This document shows positions 28,164-38,900 of a stretch of 64,000 bases of DNA, in pieces. Every line of letters begins with the position of its first letter. Position 1 is the first letter of the stretch. This DNA is from Dactylellina haptotyla. Lineage: Eukaryota; Ascomycota; Orbiliomycetes; Orbiliales; Orbiliaceae. Where the stretch lies: positions 1,736,001 through 1,800,000 of the forward strand of contig CM062379.1 in the NCBI GenBank assembly GCA_031310005.1, written 5' to 3'. Made by a program: the position numbers and the translations under genes. Under the pieces are notes generated by a model. The model had not been told where the DNA came from and did not search any database. It saw only the letters and a program-made list of their open reading frames with translations.

Positions 28164-28820
28164 AAACGGTCCCCCAAAGTTCAATCGAAGAGAGCCCTCA
28201 AAAGATTCGCAAAGGCGTTCGATTTTGTCGCAAAGAACAAGGATTTACAAAAGGAGCGCCGTCTCTTCGAACGAAAACTTGACAAATTTAATTCGGATTT
28301 AATGTTTCCCTCAGGAGTTGTCGAACAATTTGATAATAGACGGATGGTTCCGAGGAGGGTCTCGCCAGGCAACGAGGAGGACATGCAAGCTCGATACGAG
28401 CAAGCACTCAACGACAATGACAGCGACGAAGGGAACGTTGGTGAACCAGAAATGGTTCCCAATGGGAACTTCTACAATCCACCCCAATACACCCAGTGGG
28501 AGTGGATCAGAATGATCATGTCTCCTCGTCCTGGCTTGCCCCTAACCTACACGCGGACCTTCCAGTTCTTTAATCCCTACGATGAGGACCTCCATGCCGA
28601 GGACTGGAGGTCCATCTACCCGTTGACCCCGGAGTCCTCGTTCATGAGGTGGTTCCCACGCCTCTACTACGAGCCGGACTCCTCCAATGATTCCTTTGAG
28701 GATCATTGTTGGAGTCAAGATCGGCTCATGGCGGAGTACAGCCAGCACCTCCAACGCGAGTTCAATATGAACTCGCCGGAGCCTTCAGCTGGACTGACTC
28801 CGTCCGGCTCTAGTAGTTAG
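28164..28820 (+). CDS. Open frame continuing in phase after the Msb1 stop
   Basis: Directly after the Msb1 TAG codon the same frame stays open for 218 codons to a stop at 28818-28820. It begins with a basic, coiled-coil-like stretch (KRSPKVQSKRALKRF, then NKDLQKERRLFERK) and its first ATG is at 28302, which would give a 172-residue protein with features such as NPPQYTQWEWIRMIM and TRTFQFFNPYDEDL. From about 28500 the third codon positions become G/C-rich, unlike the Msb1 tail. The residue pattern is protein-like and I do not recognise it. Possibilities are a separate short gene starting at 28302, a C-terminal extension reached by stop-codon read-through, or a recent nonsense change in a longer protein. 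A splice removing 28131-28163 would keep the frame, but 33 bases and a poor GTCGCG donor make that unlikely. Confidence 0.5.
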   Translation, partial: KRSPKVQSKRALKRFAKAFDFVAKNKDLQKERRLFERKLDKFNSDLMFPSGVVEQFDNRRMVPRRVSPGNEEDMQARYEQALNDNDSDEGNVGEPEMVPNGNFYNPPQYTQWEWIRMIMSPRPGLPLTYTRTFQFFNPYDEDLHAEDWRSIYPLTPESSFMRWFPRLYYEPDSSNDSFEDHCWSQDRLMAEYSQHLQREFNMNSPEPSAGLTPSGSSS

Positions 28821-28823
28821 CGG

Positions 28824-29580
28824 GGAATCGCCTCGTGGACGGGGCTACCCTCCGTCTGTTATCAATTGTTCGACAACTTGTCTTCCCCTCTTCCCCATTT
28901 TCTTTATTTTGTGGTTTTTAAACATCTGGTGTTACAATGGCTTTTTTAATTTTCATTTTTAACGAATACTAATACACATTTCCCCATGAAATAGTAGTCA
29001 GTAGTAGTATTATTTCCAAAGCTTCCCATCTTCTGTTCTGCAAGCTCCTCAGCATTTACTTTTCCTTTTTTTTCTTTTCTTTTCTTCTCGTTCAAGTTAT
29101 AGTATATCTTCACGGGGGTACATGCGACCACGATGCTACCTAATACATTTATTTCTTTTCTACCACCCAGTTTCTCTCACAAACACAGCGGCTTTACTTC
29201 CCTTTTTCTTCATTTCTAAAAGCTGTTTTGTTTTTTCAATTTCGATTTCGTGAGATATATCAACGAGCGAGGCACCAGCGGGGGACTATGTGAGTTTCGT
29301 TCTATATATAACGGCCTATATTCCTTTACAACAGCGCAAGTATATATTTATTGTTCCAGATGCAAGTACATGAGCGGTGGTGTACTCGAATAATATTAAT
29401 TCTTTCTGAGGTGCTTCTAATTCATCCCTTGCCTTCTATTTCCAGTGAAATCGAACTTGTGCACGTCCTCACTTATAAACCGTAGGAAATTAATTAATAC
29501 ATCTTAGAAATTAAACTGAATGTGTCTCGGAGCGTGCTTGACCAGCCAGTCTCAGAGCATAGCCCGATAGCAGGTTTCAG
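28824..29580. other. Intergenic region, no gene seen
   Basis: This is T-rich spacer between the Msb1 locus and the PCNA promoter, with TTTTC runs near 29055-29090. No coding signal is seen. Confidence 0.5.
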
Positions 29581-29592
29581 TTGGGCCACTTA

Positions 29593-29598
29593 ACGCGT
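29593..29598. promoter_or_regulatory. MluI cell-cycle box (ACGCGT), distal
   Basis: The hexamer ACGCGT, the core of the MBF binding site, sits about 370 bases upstream of the A of the PCNA start codon. MBF drives G1/S transcription of replication genes, including the yeast PCNA gene, so the site is plausible here, but function is inferred. Confidence 0.55.
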
Positions 29599-29652
29599 CC
29601 CCAAAAGCGCACAGCTGAGAAGAGCTCTCGAAGACGGCAGCTTGCTTGGGAG

Positions 29653-29658
29653 ACGCGT
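29653..29658. promoter_or_regulatory. MluI cell-cycle box (ACGCGT), proximal
   Basis: This is a second ACGCGT, 60 bases downstream of the first and followed by TTTTT, about 310 bases upstream of the PCNA start. Two copies this close ahead of PCNA are unlikely to be chance, although ACGCGT also occurs elsewhere in the window. Confidence 0.6.
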
Positions 29659-29966
29659 TTTTCCCACCAGCAAAAATTCGAGTTTGGACAGCACCCAAAA
29701 CAACACCCCTCCTGAACACAAGCTGCACCTTTCTCCCACCGCGCGACACACACGACCTCACACCTCTTCCTCTGCTCCCACAACCCCTCGCATATCCATT
29801 CCCGTTCCATCTTCAACCTTAACTAGGTATCTTCAAGCTATCGTAGTTCGATAGATTGCTTTTCTTGCGAATTGTACGCCCTGTTCCCTCATTCCACAGC
29901 TACAGAGCTCAAGCTAACCCGGTACTCCGTTCACCAGTTATCAGCACCACATCACATACCGCCACA

Positions 29967-31051
29967 AGTAAGCTTCATTGGGGCTCTGTAGAGCTCTGCC
30001 TAACGTTATCCTAGCTATGAATTGCGGCGAACTAAGACTCTGGGTTGAATAGTGTTAGAAGCACGTCTCGATCAAGCTCAGGTCTTGAAAAAGGTTGCTC
30101 CAACATACATCTACCTCCCAATTTTCTCCATAAGAATGATGTCTAATCTCTCTCATCCCGTATCAGGTCGTCGAAGCGATAAAAGACCTCGTCCAGGACT
30201 GTAATTTCGATTGCAACGATGACGGTATCCAGCTCCAGGCCATGGACAACTCCCATGTCGCTCTTGTCTCCATGAAGCTCAGCACCGGCGCCTTCTCCCC
30301 GTTCCGTTGTGACCGTAACATTGCTCTCGGTATCAACTTGAACAGTTTGATGAAGGTCCTTCGCGCCGCTGGCAACGACGACATTCTCACCCTCAAAGCT
30401 GAAGATCAACCGGATAGCTTGAACTTGGTCTTCGAGAGCCCTGGCCAGGACAGGATGAGCGAGTACGACATCAAGTTGATGGATATCGACCAGGAGCACC
30501 TTGGTATTCCCGAGACAGAATACGCTGCCACGATCTCGCTGCCTTCCGCTGAATTCCAGAGAATCTGTCGAGACTTGTCCGCGTTGAGCGAGAGTGGTAT
30601 GTTAACCTTTACAGTTCCGCCAGATCGCGACGGGGTGCGAATAATTCTAGTTATATATATACTAATATAAATCATTTGGGGATTAGTTTCCATCGAAGCT
30701 TCTAAAGATGGTGTCAAATTCTCGTGCTCCGGCGATATCGGCAATGGATCTGTTACTCTACGTCCGCACACTAACGTTGAAGATGAGAGCAAGTCCACCT
30801 CAATCGCCCTCACCGAACCAGTCAACCTCACCTTCTCCCTCAAGTACCTTGTCAACTTCTGCAAGGCCTCCTCTTTGTCTGGCAGTGTCCAACTGTGTCT
30901 CTCTAATGAAGTGCCATTGTTGGTCGAGTTCAAGATGGGGGCTGGTTACTTAAGATTCTACCTCGCTCCAAAGGTACGCTTACCCTTGTATCCTTCTCGC
31001 ATATTTCCGCTCACGCTGCTAATTATCGCTATAGATCGGAGACGAAGAGTA
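29967..31051 (+). CDS. POL30: Proliferating cell nuclear antigen (sliding clamp)
   Basis: Homotrimeric DNA clamp for replicative polymerases and repair factors in the nucleus. The coding parts 29967, 30053-30093, 30167-30596, 30687-30973 and 31034-31051 give 258 residues, exactly the usual length. Family landmarks are the start [27 protein letters not shown], the interdomain region and the C-terminal LAPKIGDEE. The start codon is split: the A is the last base before a GTAAGC intron (29968-30052) and TG opens the next exon. No unsplit ATG precedes LEARL, since the genomic triplet there is GTG. Intron 2 (30094-30166) has a weak GTTGCT donor. The last exon codes for five residues only. Two MluI cell-cycle boxes lie upstream. 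Confidence 0.95.
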
Positions 31052-32446
31052 AACCACCTAATCCTATGCCAATCATTTCTTGGAAAGCGATTGAAATGGA
31101 GTCTATCTTCCATCGATTTGAGCGTTCTTGTTTTCCATGCAATTTTTTCCTTTAGTCTTGGCCGCATTAGTTGCTACAGGATTACTTGTCTTTTCGGCCA
31201 TGTTCCTCCCCTCCCATAATTCTCTTTCATTCTTACGCTCGCCGTCGCCATCGATAACTCTAGAATCAAATCTCCTTGAACTCACATTTCTGTATATTTT
31301 TGTGCACGGAGCAATATTCTTGCTTCGACAATACAGACCTGTAACGGTAGCAATTACATGAATTATAACCATAAGTTCTGTGCCACTGACTTCACTAATG
31401 AAGTGAACCGTAAAATCTATATACCTGAAGGTTAATATGCTACCCCACGTTCGGTGCTTTCCCGGGTTTCCCTCAGCAAAAGGCTTCCGTCGGAAATCGA
31501 AAAGGAAACATTGTTTGGATAAATCCTTGCTTTTATCGCCAAGAGTGACTAAACAGGTGACTGTGAGATATCCGATTAGATAATTTGAATGATATCCCGC
31601 CCTCACCTAACATTACGGGTTCCCGCTTCAAATACTAGCATCGGCATCAGGAAAAATTTTCAACTTCAGACAAGGACCCGCAAGGATTTTCTGTCCCAAA
31701 TTTTTTGCGCGACTTTTTTGGACTTCTTCGGCTTTCGCTCCTTCCTGTTCCTGGACTACTCTGCCTCCCCTGCCGCCCATGCAGAATGCCATTGTAAATT
31801 TTCTGTCTCCGCAGCGACAGGAAGGAAGAAAGTGGCGTGCCATCTGGGGGTGCAGGAACGCCCAGAGGTTTTAAGTTATCTGATCCGCTTTTTGGCAGGG
31901 GGAAGGAGCTCCTAATCTTATCTGATCGCAGAAATTCCAACATGACAACAACTCCGGCCTGCAGGTATCCCACCCCGCCTGCCGAGTTCGAGTTAGCCAA
32001 TTGGCCGGTCTTGTCAAGGGACCGGTTTGTCTTGAGTATTAACTTCTCGGCATTGACGCATAGTATTGTCGCCAAGGTCTCGTCTCGTTTAAAATCCATA
32101 TACAGATGCCGGGAACCATCACTCGTGACGGTCCTTTGACATGAGCGTGAATGCTTCACGTTCGTTACGGAGGAACCCGAGGGCCTAATTGCTTGTAAAA
32201 TGGAAAGGAAAGTGACCGAGTCTCTGAAGGAACCCGGAAATCGTTTCCGATATCGGTCCTGGGTCTTGATGATCACTTCTCCAGGAATCTTATCTGATCT
32301 TTTCGGTCCTAAGGAGCGTGGGAGGCCGGGAGCCCAAGATTCCGTTAATCCAACGTTGGATGGGCATGGCACTCTGAAGGTGATCAACAAAAGTCGCTGC
32401 AGAGTCAGTTGATGGAAGGTAGAGGGTAGGGATACCGCCGTTTTTG
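31052..32446. other. Intergenic region, no gene seen
   Basis: This spacer lies between PCNA and the small secreted protein. Minus-strand frames (32390-31647 and 31606-31103) are long but run without splice-supported starts or recognisable motifs, and overlap plus-strand frames of equal quality. I do not call them. Confidence 0.4.
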
Positions 32447-32453
32447 TATAAAA
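32447..32453 (+). promoter_or_regulatory. TATA box of the small secreted-protein gene
   Basis: TATAAAA followed by G lies 134 bases upstream of the ATG, with a pyrimidine-rich leader (CTTCTACTTC...) between. A strong TATA box suits a highly regulated secreted-protein gene. Confidence 0.55.
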
Positions 32454-32580
32454 GGTCGACTTCGCGCCATTTAGATATCTCCTTCTACTTCTGATACTTA
32501 TCCTTCAAAACCAATTCTCTATTCCTTCATATTCCTCTTAGACTTTAACCGTCTATAAAAGACCGTCTACCACAAGCAAA

Positions 32581-33017
32581 ATGCTTTTCTCTATTGTTGC
32601 AATTGCTGCTGTCGCCTTGAACGGCGTTCTTGCCGTCCCGGTCGAAAACCCGAACTGGCCCGGAGAACTCTTGAAGCGACAGGCTCCAGGAACACCTCTG
32701 TACAACTGCCACGATAACTGTGGTAGGTTTCCGTTTCAACTCGCTATATATTCATGGTGCGTTATATATTTCTGACACATGTTACAGGACAAGCCGTCGC
32801 CGGCTCCCGCAAGACGGGTTACTGCTCCAGCATAGCCTTCATCCACAACTACGCGAATTGCATCCAGTGCTCCGGTCCCGATAACAATAACATCTGGCAC
32901 TACTACTCGTCCACTCTGATCCCAGCGGGCTCGGGCTGCGGATTCCCCACCACCCCTGATACCGGTGTTCAACCAGCAGTTGACCCCGCTATTCCAGATG
33001 GCGGTGTCTGGCCTTGA
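32581..33017 (+). CDS. Small cysteine-rich secreted protein with a Kex2-type site
   Basis: Two exons, 32581-32722 and 32788-33017, give 123 residues. The signal peptide is MLFSIVAIAAVALNGVLA, followed by a 15-residue pro-segment ending in Lys-Arg, a typical Kex2 cleavage site before QAPGTPLYN. The mature part has six cysteines, in NC-HDNC, YC, NCIQC and SGCG. This arrangement, with IWHYYSSTLIPAGSGCG near the end, is common among small secreted proteins of ascomycetes whose function is unknown. The C-terminal 25 residues are Pro/Asp-rich. The splice is phase 1, GTAGGT..TTACAG. A TATA box sits 134 bases upstream. Roles as effector, antimicrobial peptide or wall component are all possible. Confidence 0.85.
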
Positions 33018-33736
33018 AAGAACGATTAAAAGATGGCGTGAAGTGTGTCTAGATCTGAAGGTAGACGACTGAGGGGAACGTTTGGGGGTTGAGGAGTTAT
33101 AATATATACGGGCCGTATATGATATAGATGTGTATATATAGCTATAGTAGAAGCGCTACTATAGAAGAACAAATGAAACAGATGAATCTCCGTATGCAAC
33201 CGATCCAAACAACCAAGTATCTATATCAATATGTGAACATGGCTAGGCGAATGATAAATGATTACGTTTCCGACTATTATGGTTTTAAATTCTACGGTAC
33301 GGGATGGTGGTATCTCAAGATAAATTAAACTTTATGTCATAGATTTATAATTAAACCTACGGCGCGGATAAAATAAATGTACTATACTACTAGTACATGT
33401 TGTTTAATATGGTACATTAGAAAAGGTACATGGGCCCGCATAAATTTGGCCAGGGTATAAAACGTATAGGGTAAGAGGTAAATAGAAGCCCGAATTCCTC
33501 CTCTTGATTCCAAAAAAAAAGAAAGAAAGAAAGAAAAATGGTAACCAAAAATAACGCCGGGGTTCGCCGAGATAATAGTACAAGATAAATAATGGTTTGT
33601 TCAAGTCGTAGGTAGATGATGGAATTCGTAGACAAGTCTATCCTGTCGAAATCATAACTTTTTGTGTTTGAAAAGTGCTTGCGGTGCGCTCTAAGCAAAG
33701 CGAGACGAAGATGAAACAGAACCGGATAACAGGAGT
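33018..33736. other. Convergent AT-rich spacer
   Basis: These are the 3' ends of the secreted-protein gene and the receptor gene. There is a poly-A/GAAA run near 33511-33537. No gene is seen. Confidence 0.5.
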
Positions 33737-35940
33737 CTATATCCTCTGCGCCGAGGGGAATGGCGCTCTCTGGTTATTCTGCCTCGATCGGCTTGCGGAG
33801 GCGATGCTCAATTCCAGGGCTTCTAGTTCCTGGTTTGGCGAGATCGGAGAGTTTTTATTATTTCGGAATGAATTTGCTCTCGCGATGCCCATGGGTGCTG
33901 TTACAGATCTGTTTATGTTGGGGCGAGAGTAGCCACCCGTAACAGTAGCGGTGTATCCGACGTTCCCGAGTTCCTCGTCCTCTTGCACGACCGGGGGCCG
34001 TCCGGACCCGTTTTTGATATTAGGTTGACTGGCGGCGCGCTTCATATCTCCGCGGGCACCAGCTGGCCCTTTCTTCGGGCGGAAACTTTCGTGTACGATG
34101 ATAGAGGTTTGTTTGCCGTATTCCATCTCATAGACTCCTTTAACATACTCTTCGCGGTAGCGATCGTCGTGGCTGTAGTTGGTAGCAGATGAGGGTAGAT
34201 CCTCGTAGGTACGTGGACGGGGTCCGAAAGAGGCGGGACGGGCGCTGATGAACTCGTCGGATGGTTTCTCCTTGCGGATAAACTTGAACCAGCCTGTCAC
34301 CATTGACCAACGTCCGAGGAAAAGGACGGTCCAGAAACCGTTACACTAAAGGGATAAAGTTAGCAAGGGGGGTTCCTTAGGAGTTATTATGGCATAAAAT
34401 TGCAGTGTCTTACCGAAAGAAGGAAAAGAACGGCGGCAGCGGTAGCCTCTGGCACAACCAGGGCTTCGGCTTCCTTCAAGCATTTGTTCTTCTCGCCGCC
34501 TCCGAGGATCAGGCATTCGAGCCATTTGCCTGCACGTTCGATATTTGCCGGTGTCTTCTCAGTGGTGCCTTCGAACTGAAGGAATACGGTCGCGAAAACG
34601 ATAACGTCCACGATAACAACGATGACGACGAGGATTCCACGCCATTGCATAGCGATAACTCGCTTGACTCTTCGGAGCGCTTGGGCTGTAGATTAGAGTG
34701 TATCATTAGTACCAGAACCCCACAGATAGTGTAATGATCCATCGCTTACTGTATGTAGCCGAGATACGACTGTTCGTGTAGGCAACAGATCCTCCCTCGG
34801 TGGATGGAGCATCCTCAAACAAACTTCGAAGATACACATTAATGCAATAGCCGAAACTGCAGGATGAAACATTCTAGGTCAGCCTTGGTTGTACAAGGAT
34901 TTTTGTGTGAATCGATCATGCATCTTGTCTGTGTTCCACGTCCTCGTGCTGAGTGTAACAGCCGGAGGAATTGTGCACATGGGCAGGTTTCGGAGATAAA
35001 ATCAGCAACTTACGTGACGAATTGTATCACAATAGCAGCCGCTGCAATGGCCAGCAGAGGACCCCAAAATGTTGCCAGGCCGTTTTTAGTGTTGATGTGG
35101 CAGGTATTTCCAAATCTTTGTGAAACTCCGGTGAGGGCGAGAGCGATGGCTGTCATGGCGGCAGGGAAGACCCAGCCGGCAATCTGAGCGATGATGAAAA
35201 ACGGCTTGCCTGGAGTGACTTGCCAGCAAATCTGGAGATGAAGCGACAGGGCTCGAAGGAAAACTATAGAAAATATTAGCACCTCGAGCCAGAAGATTAT
35301 TGTTCTCTAAAATGCACTGGATACTCACCCCACATCACTACACACCAGCCGCCGAGGAGAATGAAAGTCCCAGAAAGAGCGCAGGGAACACTACTGGCCA
35401 TATCGTATGGAGTAATGTCATTGATGCACTTGTGGTCTTTATCCTTCGTAGCCATTCCAACGATAAAAGAAGATTCCATAATTATGACAGCGACACACAG
35501 ACTGACGCTGAGATAGTGCCTGTGAGTCTGGGTCGTAGGTAGAACCCAATAACTGAGCAACATGAATAAACATGCTGCTATGCTCACTATATTCACGTAG
35601 GCGACGGCATCGACGATATTATTGAAGTCTGCAAGACCGACTGTTAGTGGCTATTCGTGTATTGATACTTCAAGAGCATAATGTAGCTTACTGTCTGGAT
35701 AGAGCCAGTCTTGAATCGGACATGGAACGCAGCATGGCCATGTTGTTCCGAACGGAGTAGGTATATTTGTACACAATCTTCCATTTATACCTGAAAATAT
35801 TGTTAGATATTGTTTTTTCCATTGGATAGAATATTGTGTTTGTAGATTCGAGGTGGTGAGAACGTACTTCCTCCAGATGCTGGATAGTCCGCAAGCGGCA
35901 CCAAAGGCTTGGGGCAGAATTCGAGTAGTTTTGTCGACAT
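33737..35940 (-). CDS. Seven-transmembrane receptor of the Frizzled/cAMP-receptor-like class
   Basis: Plasma-membrane G-protein-coupled receptor of unknown ligand. Seven exons, 35940-35868, 35790-35692, 35628-35329, 35263-35014, 34856-34750, 34685-34414 and 34345-33737, give 569 residues with consistent phases. The N-terminus has a short cysteine-rich ectodomain (PKPLVPL, CCVPCPIQDWLYP) without a full Frizzled CRD. Hydrophobic segments include YVNIVSIAACLFMLLSYWVL, SLCVAVIIMESSFIVGMA, ALSGTFILLGGWCVVMW, FFIIAQIAGWVFPAAMTAIA, WGPLLAIAAAAIVIQFV, WRGILVVIVVIVDVIVFATV and AAAVLFLLS with FWTVLFLG. The cytosolic tail of about 200 residues is Ser/Arg-rich and disordered. The HLQICW and TGVSQRFGNTCHIN blocks are typical of the fungal Frizzled-like group. 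Cysteine pairs suggest the usual disulfide between loops. Confidence 0.85.
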
Positions 35941-38900
35941 ATTGGAGAGCACCAGTTATCTCAAGGACAACGGAACGTATCTGAATTATTATTGTATTTG
36001 TTCACTCTTTTCGTAACCGTTTCTTTATATATTAATATTGAAGGGCGTGTTCGTTAAACCGTCGGCGGCGTAGCTGTAGGCGTGTTGCGGTATTGTTGTT
36101 ATAGGGGAGAAACCCGGTGTTGTCGTCGTTTCCATCCACCAAGTTCGTGTCCTCCAATCAGAAACCTTCAGTTCTTTGTATCACCAAAAAACCTCTTGCT
36201 AACCAAGCCCTTTTCTCGTCTGCCTACTGATGAGATGGGCGTACGGCAGGGTTAGACGTCGAAAAACTCGGCTGTTCAATCGAGTGGAAAGAATTGTTGG
36301 CCCAAAATTCTGAATAGAGCTTCCGAGGCCCTCCAGGTTGTAGGGCTCCTCGACATGATATATCAATTTTCCCACCCTTTGGAATCGAACTCGCTGGGTG
36401 GTGGCCCTGACTCTCTCTTACAAATGAAAAAAGAAAAACATGCCAGAGCTTTTTTTCGAGTGCATGGAAGCCCGGCCGTCTTCCATCAGGGACTAAAACT
36501 CCAAGGCACAAGATAGTCTTTTTTTTGCTCGTTTCTTTTTTCTGTTCGCACTTGCAAGAAACCCCTACCCTGCTTCATCTTGTTGAACGGGTGGAGGAGG
36601 GCTGTCCCAATATCGTGGAAAAAGTAATGTCTGGGGTACTGGTACCGCAGGATGATGCTACACTGGCTCATCTGGGTATTTCTGATGACAAGGTACCGTT
36701 GGGCGGGTGGGGCCTCCTCACAAACCAAGCGTCCAGTAGGCTGAAAACAAAGTCACCCTCACGACCAAGGATTTCCGACTCAAATCATTAATATTCCACT
36801 ACAGTGGGACCTCTGGGGCATCCAATGCCTTTGGGGCAGACCGCGGCGTCTCCAGCTCCCTCACCATGACTGTGCCTCTTTTGGGCATCGCTGTGCAACT
36901 CAAGGATCGTGATTGGCTGGCACGGTGCTAATGAGGTCGCTTGCTGGGCTTCTCACTGGCCAGAGCGTACCCGCCGGCATGACAGCTAAGCCCGAAGTCG
37001 TCTGCGTTCAGCAGCAGAAAAGAGGACACGCGACTTGTAGGTTGAAGCAGAGCGCTCAATCCGAACTTCCTCAATCGACTCGGTCGGTTTAGTACGGGTG
37101 CCTTGCGTTTACAAAAATCGCGATATCGGGAACCGGTTTAGGGATCACTTGCTGCTGTGTAGCCTCACCAGAACGCCCCCTGGAGCATGGAGTAGTTCGC
37201 CATTGCCGAGTGTGCCCGAGTATAGAAACTCCACGCAATCTGGCTGGGAGCGTACCTAGTTGCGCAGCTCGAGTTTGTTCGTACCTTCCGATCTAAGCGT
37301 ACACCCGATAAGAGTGAGCAGCAGCTCGCCGTTCTTTGCTCGAAATAGGACCCCTTGGAGTCTTGTTTCTTGAACAATGCTGACGCAAATTCGTGAGAAT
37401 TGGCGTATCACAATTGGATAGATATCCTCGGAGAAATACCAGGCGCTGTCGCATTAGCTGTGCCGTCGCTGGTGCTTGGCCACCGGCATCTCGCAAGTAC
37501 CCTCAGCTCCTCGATACCTTCCAAGCTTTTCTTGTGAGGTTTTATTCAAAAACTCAATGGCGTACCAGTTGCGTCAGCTCTTTTGATCCCTTTACCTTGG
37601 CCTGGTGTCATCCAAAGTTGCTGGTGCTGCGTTCGAAATTAAGTCTCCAGTGGAGCAAACATTTTGGTGGCCAGTGAGATTTACCCATATTGAAGGGGCA
37701 TGGCAAATCGACATCAAGGATCCCAGCAACCCGGTGATGCAGGGGAAATGTGGGTCGTCGAGCTCGCTGGGCTCGGAGGTGGCCACCAAATCAGGAACCA
37801 GGAACTGGCAAACCACCCAATGGCCAACAGCGGCTGCAAGACACCCGCCGACAACTGACATCGAATCGATTCGCTTCCCACCGAATGCAACTCTTTCGCA
37901 AACGAGAGTGAGCGGGAAGCACGATTCCCGAGAGTTTATCAAAATTAAGACAAAACCGAGAGATGCGATGTCAGCCTGTATACCGTTTATAAAGCATGCA
38001 ACATTTCCATGTTTGTTCTTCTCCTGGCGGTACTTTTCTCGATGACAAGCGGCTGAGGCGTGATTGCTCACCCTTAACAGCCGTTGCGGGCGTGCTGGGC
38101 TGGAACGTGCCAACGTCAGATGAGAGCGGCCTTATGGTGGCTTCTTTTTCATCAGATGGCGTCGAAACCGCTTGAGTAACAGATTTGATTAAATAGCATT
38201 TAGTCACGTTTGTTAATACTCCGACAATTGTATTCCCTTACTTGCGGCGTGCTATCAATTTGGGTTCGGCAATTCTTCCATCCATTCTCAGGGCTGGTGG
38301 CTTTAGCCTGATCAGTAGCAAAAGATTCCAGAACACCTTGAAACACAACCGTGCACTCAACACCTACAGATTTTCGAACGCCATTGTCTGCAGCACCCAT
38401 GGACGGGAAACTCATCTGGTACGTTTCTGGTGCTTTCTCCGAGTGTCAAAAGAGAGTCGGTTGCTTTTAGCCCGAAATTACCATGACATACCAAGAAACA
38501 ATGGTCACGCTAAAAGCTATCCTTCAAACACGTTGTGCATATAAATAAATCACCGCCTGTCGCGCTCAGACCCTCACCAAGCCTTAAAATCTTGTAAAAA
38601 AAAACTCTACGTAGTGCAAATCAAATAAATACGCATCGATGCCTACTGGGCCGCGGCTATCATGGTAGCACTGGCCATACGCCATACCAACAAATTTAAC
38701 TTTCTTTTTCATCAACTGGAAAACTAGAAATCCCGCCATCGAGAAGACGGCGAATCGAGTCTGACTGATAATGATCTAATCTATTTTATTTTTTTTCCTT
38801 CTCGGTTTAAATAGTATTAGGTTTCATCGGAGTATCCCGCAAGGATTCCTAAAAAAGCCAAATTTTAAGGTAGAAAATTTTTAACATCTTGCTCCAGCGA

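Noticed and set aside
31103-32390. Long minus-strand frames downstream of PCNA (167 and 247 codons)
   Set aside because: They have no ATG-led domain structure, and contain runs that look like random translation; they could be revisited if antisense transcripts are seen.
37592-38113. Minus-strand frame of 173 codons overlapping a plus-strand frame of 146 codons (37605-38045)
   Set aside because: Both strands are equally open, neither shows a signal peptide, domain or splice structure, and codon use gives no preference.
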